Positions 21,818 through 34,897 are shown, numbered from the stretch's first letter. The stretch: 64,000 nucleotides of DNA from Bidens hawaiensis (GCA_021521415.1 JAIQDT010000226.1:1-64000); one strand, 5' to 3'. Numbers and translations: made by a program. Notes: generated from the letters alone by a model not told the origin.

Positions 21818-23354
21818 TTAATTTTCTTGCTCAACCAAGAACCTTAACAGTTCTGATTGCTTAGCACTTGTAGGCCTTTGCCTTTCTTTGTAATCAGAGA
21901 GATACAGTGTTGCAATCACCTTCAATTGACATAGATTGAATTTTCTGAAGTCATTTTTAGAGAAGATCTTCACAATCTCTCCATTTTCCATCATAACATT
22001 CAGATGTTCAGTCCTGGAGTCACAAAATATTCCGCTTGGCATAATATTATGGTTGACTGAAGGGTTTTTGGCTTTTACTGCAGTTTTGACAAAAGGTTTA
22101 TCCATCTTCAAGTGCATTTGCTTTGATTTTTCTTGCTTAGTTACAAACATCTTCCTTATCTTTGTATTGTTCTGTTTTGAGATCAAAGATGTTGTCTTTC
22201 TGCAGAATTCCTTTACTCTGGATTTTCCTTTAATTGTCATCTTTGATAGACTAGCCATCTTTTTGGATATTCCTTTGTTCATACCAACTAGAGTTTGAGC
22301 TGCTCCCTTCTTCATGTTCAGCTGTTGTCCTTTCATTTTCTTGAAGTTGCTCAAAATCTCTTTTCTTGTCATTATTTTTACTTAATCAAAGGGAATTCCA
22401 TTCTCAACTAAAAATCTTGATTTACCATCATATTCACTCAAGAACTTTTGAACTTCCATTTCTTGTTCCAAATCATCTTTCAATTTCAAATCTTTCACTT
22501 CATTGTCTTGAACAATCTTTTCTTCACTTAGTGTTTTTGAAATTTTATCAATAACAGTGTCTAGTTTCTCTTTCACATCTGTCTCTGGTTCTTCTTGTTT
22601 AATCAACTTGAGTAGAGATACTAGCACACCATTTGGAATTTCTTCATCATTTAAACAGTTTCCAATCAATTATTGTAGGACTTCTCTCTGATTATTCTTC
22701 ACTTCATCTCTTAGCTTTCTCTCATCTTCAAACATCTTCATCAAGTTTTCTTGTTCTTCAAAGTCTTTATCAGATATCATTTGAGAAAGAAATTCTCTGT
22801 CATAAATTTCTGTCATTCTTTGAACATAGACTCTTTTGGCTTCTGATTCAGATTCATTCATTTCTGAGTCCATTGTATTCTCCTTCTAAGAATTTAAAGA
22901 CTGAATTTCATCGTCCTCTTGAGCAATTTCTTTCCCTTTTAATTTCTTTCTTTCCTTAAGATCTTTCTTTTCATCTTCTGGAACATTGTCAGTTTCATCA
23001 TCTGAACTATTCTTTTCATAAATTGAGAGAAGCTTCAGCGAATTCTCCCCCTGTTTTGGTGATTTTATCGTCCTCTTGAGCAATTTCTTTCCCTTTTAAT
23101 TTCTTTCTTTCCTTAAGATCTTTCTTTTCATCTTCTGGAACATTGTCAGTTTCATCATCTGAACTATTCTTTTCATAAATTGAGAGAAGCTTTAGCGAAT
23201 TCTCATCCTGTTTTGTTGATTTCTCCCCCTGTTTTGGGGCAGCTGAGATCTTCTCAACCTCAGACATTAGGGCTTGAACTCGTTGCAATGCTTTCTTCAG
23301 TTCTTCAGAAAGATGATGTTTGTAGGAATTGGAATTACTAGGAGTTGGATCCAT
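21818..23354 (-). pseudogene. Element B accessory ORF (lacks N-terminal domain)
   Basis: Starts at ATG 23352-23354 (MDPTPSNSNSYK). The segment VEKISAAPKQGE corresponds to the middle of the A accessory ORF, so the plant-transposon-protein domain is absent. A 157-bp tandem duplication (22910 and 23067 are equivalent positions) shifts the frame. From 23083 the frame is constant to 21818 but has stops at 22886, 22670 and 22382. The C-terminal block FCDSRTEHLNVMMEN...VIATLYLSD is shared with A and C. The protein is acidic in the middle and lysine-rich towards the end. Function unknown. Confidence 0.7.
22910..23223. repeat. 157-bp tandem duplication in the B accessory ORF
   Basis: ATCGTCCTCTTGAGCAATTT starts at 22910 and again at 23067, and the following sequence is nearly identical through the AAGCTT(C/T)AGCGAATTCTC word. 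The unit is not a multiple of three, so it moves the reading frame by one. Confidence 0.9.
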
Positions 23355-23937
23355 TGCTGATTTTCTGTTATATCAATGAACACACAATTATCAGTTAGAT
23401 CTCAAAGTAAGTATAAAATAAATTAAGGTATAAATGATATTTCAATTCAAACCGTTGTCTTGAATGATGTAGAAATCTGCAAAAAACACAAATGTAAGTT
23501 ACTCTTGATGTGTGAAGTTTCAAATTTGAATCGCATATGCATGTCTTCTTTTAATGAAAGTTAAGACAAATGTAAAGTACATATCTGCAATTTTTTCTGC
23601 CAAAATTGCAGATAAAGTTCTTTTGTTTCTGCCTTTTTCTTTTACATGCCAGGTAAAGTGAGAAATTTGAAAAGTGTCTTGTATTTTAGCTTATAAATTC
23701 ATTATCTATTTAAAAGTATGTAAAGATAAGGTAAAGTGTCTTTCTTTGAGAGTAAGAATTTGTAGTGGGAGGAGAGAGAGGGAAATAATTTTGAAAAATT
23801 TGCCTAACTCCCTCTTTTATACCTTTTGAAATTGGGTTTTAAATGCTTTTTGTCCTTTTGTGAATTATTAGCTGTCAACCAGTAACATTATCCACTTGAT
23901 ATATTAAAAACATTTAATTTCATTTAAGTTCATAAGA
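23355..23937 (-). promoter_or_regulatory. Leader and internal promoter of the B accessory ORF
   Basis: The minus strand has TATAAAAGAGGG at 23812-23821 inside about 100 bp conserved with A (6480-6600) and D (51790-51930). The sequence between TATA and ATG differs from A after about 23720, consistent with replacement of the first domain and its leader. Confidence 0.55.
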
Positions 23938-25300
23938 TCTTACTTGAAAGATTAATCTATCCAAAGTCTACTCGGTTTACTTCCACATCAAACCTTACCC
24001 GGTCAAATTTTGCTTGAAAATTTTCATTTTTTAATATACAAAGTTTGCCCGAATTCGTCTATTAATAAACCTTGTTCGATCAAGTAAATTAATTTAAAGT
24101 TAAGACATGATGAAGAAAGCTTACCCGAAATACTAGATTTCTTGAGAAATTAATCACAAGGCAAATAATCAAGTATAATCATCAAATAAACATCCTTACT
24201 ATGAATCAATTAAGATCCCCACAGAGATTTCTCACTTTTAAATTAAAACTTATCTAGCATAAACCCTAATAAGAATCATAATCAATTTTATCATACTAAC
24301 TAACATATTCAAACAAGTAACACATTCATTCAAGTATGCTTGAAAACATAGTGTGCTCGAGCAATCTTTCTGGAGAATAGTGTGCCCGAACACCTTTCTA
24401 ATACAAAGTATACCCGAAAAGAATTCTAGCAGACAGTGTACTCGGAAAGTTAAGTTTTTGAAATTACCAAGTATATTGAGGGAACAAAAGTGTACCCGGA
24501 ATATAAAGTGTGCCCGGAAAACAAATTTTGCCTGAAAACACTTGTAATTTCAAAGAAATCATAAACACACATATCACAGAGCATGCTTGGAATGAAATTA
24601 AAACACATAGACATTTAGGTGTGCTATAGTCTAAAATTTCATAGATCTTGCCCGAAAATCCTATGTTAGCACTAATCTTATTAGGATAAACACATTCAAT
24701 CGTTAGGTATGCCCTTACCCAAGGGATTTCAACATGCCAAACCATACCCAAAAAATGACAAACTTAAATAGTAATATCTAAGCATGCCCGGAAAGATTAA
24801 CAAACCTTTCCTAATGACATATTCACAAAAATCACAAAGCTTACTTGATGTACTTGACTAAGTTCATAAAGTTCACTTGGAATCATAATCAGCATATAAC
24901 ATGCATAGCTTGCCCGAAACAAGAATTTCTTGTTAAAAGCTAGCTATAACAACACATAATCATCTCAAGACTTCAAGCTTGCTCGGGAAATGGGTACAAC
25001 AGTGTACTCTACCCGGAAAGTGTAAACACTTCAAAGCATGCCCGAAAATCATAAAGTTAGTCAAAAATGACTAAGCTTACTCGAAAATGTTGAAAATTAT
25101 CAAACCTTACCCGAAACAACATATTCACACATAATCAAGTCAAAAATGACTAAGCTTACTCGGAAAGGTTTTCAAACCTTACCCGAAACAACATATTCAC
25201 ACATGATCAAGTCAAAATGACTAAGCTTACTCGGAAAGGTTGAAAATTATCAAACCTTACCTGAAACAACATATTCAAACAGTTTACCCGAAACAACATA
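23938..25300 (-). repeat. CCCGA-motif cluster upstream of the B aORF promoter
   Basis: Same position and motif as the A cluster (6627-7955), e.g. CCTTACCCGAAAC, GTGTGCCCGGAAA, CTTACTCGGAAAG. B has a local triplication of GTCAAAA-TGACTAAGCTTACTCG near 25060-25240. No ORF. Confidence 0.85.
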
Positions 25301-25499
25301 TTCAACCTATTGTAGGCAAAATGCAACACTTTTTGACTTAAACCACTTTGTCAAAATATATTTTTCTTTTCAGATCATAGTTTAAGAGTAAATGGTGCAT
25401 TTAGAGATCAAATTTCAGTTATAATTCTCTTCAAAACAGTTTCTTCCATTTACTGAAAAGATCTCAAGAATGGGATCATATTGACTAAGTTGCTATCTC

Positions 25500-26530
25500 A
25501 ATACTTCACTCTCAGCATTATTATGACAACATAGATAGGTTAACAGCAGGTATAAACTTAGCATGAATTTCATCTCTTTGGTGATATGATTTAGGTTCAT
25601 TTAAAGCATAATGCATTAATGGTCAACACTGTGCTATGATGCCTCATATCTCTTCTCAAAGCTTATTTGGCTTTCCCCAGATCACCCCAATTTGACTCCA
25701 ACCTCCTGTATTTGGTCAAAAATAGTTTTTGTATGACATAACTTATTGTATTTTTGTATTTTTAGATTCAAACATATATAGAGGTTGAACGTTGGACTTA
25801 CAGTTAGCAAACATGCCTTTCATTCAAGATGAGACACATTTTGTCAACATCTTTGTAGTTCTTGTTATAACCCTCTTGTTTGATAAAATATTTAAAAACA
25901 CTTATCAACTTTTGGTTGAATTATTCATTCTTCTCCTTGTTTTTGATATTTTATCAAATTTTCTTAAAGCATTTTCTTTGTCATATTTAAAGATGTTTAA
26001 TTTTCGGTTGACCAAATAGCAACAGGCTCGTGTATGATTGGGTAATCACTTTTCTGCCATATCATTCGGAGAGATTTATCTTGAGACATGCAAAGACAAC
26101 TATGCATCTCCACATAAATATTAGCATATTCATTATGTTTATATCACCTTAGATTTTACATCATCATGGGAAAGCAACCATACATGTTAATGACTATACT
26201 AAGGTCTTTTTAGCCTATTAATTCCATGTGATCAGCTTAATATCATTTCCCATAAAACAAAGTTTAATATTCACTCACCCCAATATCTCTTCATTTTCAG
26301 GTTAATGGCTATCCTATTTGACCAAAAGTGGTCAACAAGACCAAACATACATGTGAATATATGTCCTTTCAAAGTCAGAGCTATTGACATAGTTTTAAGT
26401 GAAGGAATAAGAAACAAGTCATAATTGCCACAAATGCATTCAGTTTTCAGGTCAATGGCTATCCTTTGAATTTATAAAAATTTAAGGACCAAACATACAC
26501 AAGTGCATGTCCTTCCAACTGGGCAAATTA
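25500..26530 (-). other. Conserved non-coding region between pol and aORF (B)
   Basis: Collinear with A 8160-9180 and C 59430-60420. Stem-loop modules lie at 26275-26368 and 26425-26514. The GATTACCCAATCATACACGAGCC-type block is at 26021-26076 and the GGGGAAAGCC block at 25619-25700. In the distal module one stem base has changed so that the pair becomes G-U rather than being lost. Confidence 0.72.
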
Positions 26531-27045
26531 CATAGTTTTCAGCAAAAACAACTACTTGAGACTTCTATTTAAAAATCCTTCTTTTAAGCTTCTTAAAAGC
26601 TTGAACTGAATAATCTTATCATAACTCTACACCATTAATCAACTTGCTCATGTTTTGACCAAAATAAAGTATTTATGCAAATTCATTATAAAATTCATTG
26701 AATCACTTAATTTTGACATAAAACACATTTTGACATAAACAGTTGCATCACATAATCAAATCTTAATCATTCTTAACATCATCATGAAAAAACAGACTGT
26801 ACTAACATTCAATGTCTATCCTATCTTAACAACATCAGAAGATCAGATAAAGAACAACTTCAAGTAACCATAAACATGTGATTACTCATGACATCAGATA
26901 AGCATTCAATTTCACCCAAACAGATCAAACTACTTATCAAAACATTAGATCAGTTAACTTGATAGTCAATAATTATCATGAATTTCAAACAAATTGCACA
27001 GATAATTACTTAAGCACCTATCTGTTAACTTCATACCAATGACAT

Positions 27046-27470
27046 ACTCAAAACATATTCAATCAACATTCAGTTGAAACCTATTCAAAACATATTCAAT
27101 CAACATTCAGTTGAAACATATTCAAAACATATTCAATCAATATTCAGTTGAAACATATTCAAAACATATTCAATCAACATTCAGTTGAAACATATTCAAA
27201 ACATATTCAATCAACATTCAGTTGAAACATATTCAAAACATATTCAATCAACATTCAGTTGAAACATATTCAAAACATATTCAATCAACATTTAGTTGAA
27301 ACATATTCAAAACATATTCAATCAACATTCAGTTGAAACATATTCAAAACATATTCAATCAACATTCAGTTGAAACATAATCAAAACATATTCAATCAAT
27401 ATTCAGTTGAAACATATTAAAAACATATTCAATCAACATTCAGTTGAAATATATTCAAAACATATTCAAT
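27046..27470. repeat. 37-bp minisatellite downstream of RNase H (B)
   Basis: About 11 units of the ACATTCAGTTGAAACATATT / CAAAACATATTCAATCA type with a strict 37-bp period (TTCAGTTG at 27069, 27106 and so on). Units are more uniform than in A. Confidence 0.92.
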
Positions 27471-27536
27471 ATGTGTAATCTCTAATAAAATAATCAGTTA
27501 GCACACAGAGACACACAACCAGGCACACATCCTTAA

Positions 27537-29204
27537 TCAGATTTCATCAGAGTTGGTCATTCCCAGGGCTTTCAGAAGAAAGTTGAACCTGGTTCTATCA
27601 AGTGGTTTGGTGAATAGGTCAGCCAAATTGTCACTTGTATCAACCCTTTGCATTTTAATCAAACCTTTTTCACTGCAGTCTCTGATGAAATGATGTCTGA
27701 TTTCAATGTGCTTAGTTCTGGAATGTTGAACATGATTTTTAATAGTAAAATATGCAGCATTATTGTCAATAAGAATAGGGGTGTTCAAGAAATTCAAACC
27801 ATAGTCCAGCATCTGATTTTGAATCCATAGAACTTATGCACAGCAGGCAGATGCAGCAACATATTCAGCTTCTGCGGTAGAGATTGAAACTGTAGTCTGC
27901 TTTTTACATTGCCATGACACTAGACTTTCACCCAAAAATTGACATCCACCTGAGGTTGACTTTCTGCTCATGTTGCAGCCATCATAGTCACTGTCTGTAT
28001 ATGCAATCAGATCAAAAGCTTGGTTCTTTGGATACCAAATCTCTAAGTCTGGTCTTCCCTTCAAATATCTGAATATTCTTTTAACAGCATTCATGTGGGA
28101 GACTTTTGGACTTGCTTGGAATCTTGCACACACACAAACAACAAACATGATATCTGGTCTTGTTGCAGTCAAATACATCAGAGACCCAATTTTGGCTCTA
28201 TATTCATGTTCATCCATAGGCTCCCCCTTTTCATCTGCAATCATCTTTTCTTTAGTGTCCATTGGAGTTGAAGCAGTCTTGTACTCATGACAGTTGAACT
28301 TGTTCAAGATGTCCTGCACATTTTTGCTTTGATGAATGAAAATCCCCTCAGCTTTCTGTTGAACTTGCAATCCTAGAAAGAAGTTCATTTCTCCCATAGA
28401 ACTCATGTTGTATTTGGATTTCATTACCCCTTCAAACTCCATACACATTTGTTCATTTGTAGAACCATAGATGATGTCATCCACATACACTTGTAGTAGA
28501 AGCAAGTCTGATCCCTTTCTTTTGTAGAAGAGTGTCTTGTCAATGGCTCCTCTTTTGAAACCATTTTCAAGAAGATGATTTGACAGCTCATCATACCATG
28601 CTCTAGGAGCCTGATGCAATCCAAAAAGGGCTTTGTTTAACTTATACACCCTGTTTGGATACATTGGATCCTCAAAACCTAGAGGTTGAGCAACAGACAC
28701 TTCTTCATCAATCTTTCCATTTAGAAATGCAGACTTAACATCAAGCTGGAACACTTTAATGTTCTTTGAGGCAGCATATGCAAGAAAAATCCTGATAGCT
28801 TCAAGTCTTGCAACTGGTGCAAAAACTTCCTCAAAGGCTATTCCTTCTTCTTGAAGACATCCCAATGCTACAAGTCTAGCATTATTCTTAATCACTAAAC
28901 CCCTTTCATCCTTTTTGTTTCTGAACACCCATTTGGTTCCAATTGCATATCTGTCAAATGGCTTATCAACAAGATCCCACACATGCAGATCTCTAAATTG
29001 TGCCAATTCCTCTTGCATTGCTTCCACCCAACTATTATCTTTTAATGCTTGTGCTACGTTCTTTGGTTCTATTTGGGATAGAAAACAAGAGTAAAGACAA
29101 ATGTTTGCAATTTCAGAATGACTTCTTGTAACTCTTTCATGCAAATCACCAATGGTGTTTTCAGATGGATGATTCTTTTCCACATAAGGCGTTTGAACAA
29201 TCAT
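27537..29204 (-). pseudogene. pol: Element B reverse transcriptase-RNase H
   Basis: RT carries [20 protein letters not shown] and [10 protein letters not shown]. RNase H carries [23 protein letters not shown] and [15 protein letters not shown] and ends at TGA 27537-27539 after SDEI. One stop (CAA to TAA, about 27834-27836) splits RNase H just after SACCA; the remainder continues in 27537-27812. The segment [19 protein letters not shown] that is inverted in A is in normal orientation here. Confidence 0.88.
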
Positions 29205-31031
29205 ATCTGTAGAAATAGTAGTGTCAAGATTTGACTCATTGAGTTCTGGTTCTTCAATGATAAAATCAGTCTCTGCATCATGAAATTATGGTGCTTCGTC
29301 ATTATGTTGAGTTGAAGTAGATGCACCATTATTTTCTAAGTTCAATCTTTGAAATAGATCTTAAAATCTTGCTGTAGATGCAACTTCTTCTCCACTTGCT
29401 TGGTTGCTTGTGTCACCCTCATTCTGAACTTGATCATCCTGTTCATCGTGATTGTCTTGATTGTTCTCAGTATGATCATGTTCAACATTGTGATTGTTTT
29501 CTTGATTAGGTTCACCAATATCACATGAGGAGTTCTTCACAAAAGTATATTCCTTTTCCTTTTCAGCAACCTTCTTCCATAATTCTTCCAAGTCCAATGA
29601 CTTCTTCTTTTTCTCTTCAATTTCACTAGTCTTGTAGAAAGATTCATCAAAGTCTTCAGGATAAATCTTAAAAGACGTTATTAACTTCTCAAGATCAAAC
29701 AGCCATGCTGCACCATCAACTGTATAGAATTGATTCTCATTAAAAATGATGTCAGAAGATTCTATAACACTCAAGTGATCTTTTACATAGACTCTGTAGG
29801 CTTTTGAATGTGTAGAATATCCAACAAAGAAACAATCCAGGGACTTTGTTTGAAACTTTTTCAAATAGTCTCTAGTGTTTAGTAGAAAACATTTGCAACC
29901 AAAGGGCTTGAAAAACTTAATGTAAGGCTTTCTGTTGTGAAATATTTCATATGGAGTTTTGTTAAGCCTTTTGTTGACAAGTACCCTGTTCTGAACATAG
30001 CAGGCTGTATTTATAGCTTCAGCCCAAAAAGTGACAGGCAGATTAGCATCTGCTAACATGGTTCTTGCAGCTTCAATAAGTGTTTTGTTTCTTCTTTCTG
30101 CTACACCATTTTGTTCAGGAGTTCTAGGAGCTGAGAATTGTTGTTGTATTCCTTTTCCTTCACAGAATTTTTGCATAACTCCATTCTTGAACTCAGTGCC
30201 ATTGTCAATTCTGATCATCTTGACTGTCTTATTCAACTTATTCTCAATCATTGTTACACAACCTTTAATCAACTCTGTAGTCTCATCCTTGGTACTTAGG
30301 AAATAAACCCAAGTGTATCTTGAATAGTCATCAATGATCACCAGACAATATCTTTTCTTCCCAATACTTGGTACACTCACTGGACCAAAGAGATCCATGT
30401 GAAGTAATTCAAGTATTTGATCAATTGAGTTGATGAGTTTTGACTTATGAGTAGATTTGTGTTGTTTTCCCTTTTGACATGAATCACAATGATCTTCCAA
30501 CTTGAAGTCTCTTGTAGGTAAGCCGATGACATGGTCACCTTTGACAAGTCTATTCATGTTCTTCAAGTTCACATGACACAGTTTCCTATGCCACAATTTT
30601 GACTCATTTTCAGTGGCTTTGGAAATAAAACATGCACATCCTCTTGAAATAGCTTCTTTCATATTCAATTCATACAAGTTACCATTTCTAGGTGCCATCA
30701 TCATAATCATTTCAGGTGGAATTACAAACTCAGGTTTTAAAATGAAACAGTGTGAATCATCAAAACTGACTTTGTAACCCTTATCACATATTTGTGATAT
30801 ACTCAGCAGATTGTACTGAAGACCTTCAACTTGAAATACATTATCAAATGAGACTTTCCCATTTGTTAAGATTCCTTTTCCTACAATCTTTCCACCATTC
30901 TCATCTCTCCCAAAAGCTACTGGACCTTCATACTTCTCTTCATAATTAGCAAGAGATCTCTTGTCACAAGTCATGTGCCTAACACAACCACTATCCATAT
31001 ACCATATGTCATTTAGAGGAGTGGACTGTTC
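29205..31031 (-). pseudogene. pol: Element B protease-integrase (second exon of gag-pol)
   Basis: The first residues after the candidate acceptor are EQSTPLNDIWYMDSG, with protease motif DSGCVRHM. Integrase has LWHRKLCHVN...CDSCQKGKQH, MDLFGPV, the second Asp in RIDNGTEF (the usual Ser is Ile) and the Glu in NGVAERRNKTLIE. Two nonsense changes lie in the linker before RT, at 29361-29363 (CAA to TAA) and near 29287 (GAA to TAA). Frame arithmetic shows that this frame joins gag only if 31032-32982 is removed. Confidence 0.87.
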
Positions 31032-32982
31032 CTGCACATACAAAAAAAATTTGATTAGTTAAGTGATGAAGTGCAAGCCTTATCAACTTGCAGTTCATCA
31101 GATTCAGTTTCAGACACAGCTTGGGAAGTGAGTGTTGTCGGTTTAGGATCTTCATGAGCCAATTCTAAGTTGTCTGAATGATCAGTTTTATAACCACACT
31201 CTCTTGGAGTTTTGACAAGTGAGGTTGGGTAATGGTATTCACCTGAGTCAGTGGCATACTCCTTTAACACATAGTCCTTTTTCTCAGAGTAGTCTCTCAC
31301 ATCAGCAACTTGCTCAACCTTACTCTCAGTCTTAGGTTTCCAAAGGAAACCATGTGGTTCATATCCATGTATTAATAGAAACTTCTCATCACCAGTGAGT
31401 TCTGTTGGTTTATTTCTTGTATGTGTATCTTTTCTTCTTGTCTTCTCACTGCTTGACGATCCTTGAGAGCTATCAGATTTGACTGATTGAGTATCTTGCT
31501 TGATTCTCACAGACTGATAGTTCTTATTGGTCAATTTCTCATGCTTCTTAGTAGATTTACTTCTTCTTGCTAGTTCAGCCACTTTCTTTTCAATCCTTGT
31601 CTCCTTTTCTGATTTCTTCTTCTCTTTGTTCATGGTTTCATTTCCACACACCTTTCCTTTTCCTAGATATTCATCATACTTCTGTTTGTACAGGACAAAG
31701 TCTTGGCCATACTTTGTTCCATCTGGTACATGAAATGGTTTGAATTTGGATCTTTCATTACATGAATCTGTGTGGTGACCATATTCATCACACCTTTTGC
31801 ACCAAACCTTGCCTTTGAATATTTCATTTTCTTTTGGTTTTTTGTATCTTTCACTTGGCTTAGTTGTCTTGACTCCTAGAGTCTTCTGATTCTTTAAACC
31901 ATCAAAATCAATTGAAAAAGGAACAAATTCCTCAATCTTGATGTCTTGTCTTTCAAGTTTGCTTTTGACAAAGACAATCTTCTCCATAATCATAGATTCT
32001 TCATTACTGCTTTCTCTAACCCTTGACTGTCTTTTCTCATACTCTTCCATAGTTTCCACTTCTCCAACATCCAACACCTCAGACTAGAAAAGATTGGATA
32101 AACTGGGATAAAATTTTCTGTATCAACCTTTTCAGTCACCATCTTCTTTTTGTTGTTCTGCTTTATCTTACCCAATACAGCCTTGCTTGGTGGTCTGACT
32201 GCATTGTAGTTTATCTTCCTCCTTTCACAAATATCAAAAGAAACATGTTATCTTTTCATTTTATCATTCTGTTTCTTCAATCTTGGTGGGACTGGTGGAT
32301 ACTTTGGAAGTTTATCAACAGATTCAGGTTTCTTATATTTTCTTCCTCTTTCAGCAGCTTTGATTTCCTTTTCAGTAATTTGATCACTCAAATCATCTTG
32401 ATCCAACTCAACTGAATCAAAGTCATCCTTAGAGACTTGAACTCCAATTGACTTATTCTCTTTTACTTCTTTCTTACTCACAAACTCTCCTTCTTCATTC
32501 ACTTCTACCTTTTTGTACAAATCAACAAATTCTTCCTTGTCTTGAAAGACATCTCTGAATTGTTGCAAGTATGCATCTCTTTTCTCTTTGTCAACTTTTG
32601 GCATGAAATTGTTGTTGAATGGAGGTGGTACTGTTTTGTCTTTGTCTTGTTCTTTCACCTGATTCAGTATACCACATATGTTGCCTGTTGAGACCAAATT
32701 CTTCAGAAATTCAGTTTCAACCTTCAGTCTTGTGTTTTGCACCTTTTCTTCAACCAACATCTTCTTTAATCCATCAATCTCAGTGGTGTATCTGGTTTAA
32801 GTTCTGTAAATGATCATGCAATCATCTTCAAGGCTTTTAATCTTTTCATCCCTGATCATCTCACTTGCCTCATACTCATTGATGATACTTTGTTTTCTAA
32901 AACACTCACTTTCCAGCTTGCCTACTTTTGTTTTCAATTCAATGATAAGTTCATTTAAATCAACTGTAGGAGCAGAGTGTAC
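31032..32982 (-). other. Candidate 1,951-nt phase-0 intron between gag and protease (B)
   Basis: On the minus strand the donor is TCTCAG|GTACAC (GT at 32982-32981). The acceptor is a run of eight T, then GTATGTGCAG|GAACAG (AG at 31033-31032), preceded by an ACTAAT branch-like word. Element A lacks precisely this interval and joins TCTCAG directly to GAACAA. The intron length is 3n+1, and the gag and protease frames differ by exactly that, so splicing restores one frame. The intron body encodes the Gag extension described separately. Confidence 0.75.
31055..32982 (-). pseudogene. Gag extension encoded inside the candidate intron (B)
   Basis: Reading on from gag without splicing gives a coiled-coil-like segment (LNELIIELKTKVGKLESEC), then charged sequence (32248-32760) and, after a frameshift near 32085, a second zinc knuckle WCKRCDEYGHHTDSC (CX2CX4HX4C) in a basic region (31055-32077). 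It ends with TAA at 31055-31057, 22 nt before the acceptor; that TAA overlaps the ACTAAT branch-like word. A stop at 32797 and one at 32248 are decay. Element C has the equivalent coding (54869-56044). The product would be an alternative, longer Gag without Pol. Confidence 0.65.
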
Positions 32983-34606
32983 CTGAGATGATGATCCCTT
33001 TTCTTTCTCAATTATGGCCATGAATGTCACATTTGCTTTCCTGATATCATCTGCAATGTCCTCTTCATAATTGCTCCAATCAAAATTTCCTTCATGTTGT
33101 GTAGTCACTGCCACATTTCCTTGATTTCTGATCTGATTTTGATTTGCTGGAACAGTGTTGTTTGGAACATTTTGAGCTGCTTGAAGGTTTTGACTGCTAT
33201 TCATTTGAAAACCTTGAGTATGTTGCATACTTTGTTGTTGATTATTCATTTGAGGCTGAAAGTTGTTGAAGTTTTGGTTGTAATTGTTGTTGTTATTGAA
33301 GTTGTTCATTTGATTGCTGTTGTTGTTGAATCTTGGCTGATTTTGTTGGTAATGCTGCTGACCTCTTGGTTGATTTTGTTGATATTGATGATGACTTCCT
33401 GGTTGTTGATTCTGGAATTGATTCATTTGAAAGTTTCTTGGTTGATTGCATTCTCTTGCAAAATGACCAGGTTGCTGACAATTGTAGCATATTGCTTTTG
33501 ACTTGTCAAATCCAATCCTATCATTAGGACCAGAAACCAGAGACCTACCAGTTCTGTTATACAGCCTTTTACTTCTCAGACCCAACATGGCAGCTTGCCA
33601 CTTCAAATCCATGTCTTCCAAGTCATATGCATCAATTTGTTCTAAATCATCTTGTACCACACTTGTGTGAATTATATTCTTTGCAACAAATGCATTATAT
33701 GACTCAGTAAACATAGACAACAAAGATTGTGTTTCATTGCTTTGACCAAGTCATGTGCCAGTATTAGGAACATTTCCACTTGGCTTGGAGGCAGAATCAG
33801 TATCATCAATTAGTTGCACATTGAACCTCTGCTGATTTCCTTGATTACTTGTGCTACCTCCAATGAAAGATTTTGGAGTAACAACATTATGTTCAGCTGG
33901 TAGACAGATTTCCCATGGGTGCAATCAATGCATTTGAAACATTGAAGCATGGTCTATCTTCCTTAATCATCTCATTCTCGATCATTTCAAGTTCTGCAGC
34001 CTGAAGAAAGCATACCACATCATCCAATTTCAATTCAATGAAATTTTGCTTCTGAATGATGAATTTGCAAGCAGTATACCATTCTTTTGGCATTGAGTTG
34101 AGTAACTTTGTATTCAAATCAAAGTCAGTCATTACATAATCAGTTGTCCTCAACTCATTCACAATACTTAGAAAACGTTCTAGTATTGATTTCAACCTTT
34201 CTCCATCCCTATACTTGAACCTTTCTAACTGTTGCTTCAATCTTTGCTTCTTTATGTTCTTTAGTTCAGTATTCCCTTCATACATTTCAAGGATGGCATC
34301 ATACATTTGCTTGGTTGTTGTGTGATGAGCCACCTTGGTTAGAATCTCCCAAGACAAACCTAGCTTAATCATAGCTAAGGCTTTGTCATCCACCTTTCTC
34401 ATTTTTTCTCTTACAGCAGCAGTTGCAGTAGCATTTGCACCTTCTTCAACAGTAGTTTGTGGACCATTCTTGATGGAGTTCCACATATCAATATCATTGT
34501 AGCATACAGCTGCTTCAAAGAGTACCTTCCATTTAATAAAGTTTTCCTATCCATACAACCTTGGTATCTTGTTAGTAGACACCTCTTGTTCCTCATATCC
34601 AGACAT
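32983..34606 (-). pseudogene. gag: Element B gag core (first exon)
   Basis: ATG at 34604-34606 (MSGYEEQEVSTNK). Broken by CAG to TAG near 34549, by a deletion of about 34 bp at 33899 relative to A, and by a TGA near 33754. The knuckle CYNCQQPGHFAREC and the Gln/Asn-rich tail (repeated QNQ, NNN) are intact in 32797-33723. The last exon codons are SSSQ before the donor site at 32982. Leader and PBS follow to the right. Confidence 0.85.
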
Positions 34607-34897
34607 TTTTAGAAATTTAAAAAAAAATCAGTTTCTTTAAAAAAAGTTTCAAAATAATCAGATCTGAAAACAGAATGCTCAGATCTGTTGTGTCTGAAGT
34701 GATTAGAACAAGATTTAGATATAAATATTAGAACTTTAATTGAAATAAGGAAGAGAAAACACCGGTAGATTGTAGATCTGGAAGAAAATTGAAAAACAGG
34801 GCTGCTGACGTCACAAATCAATCGAACAGTGTCTGCTTACGTCATTCTTCTTCAAATCTTCAATCAGCAACAATCTTTCTAAAATAGCAGTAACACA

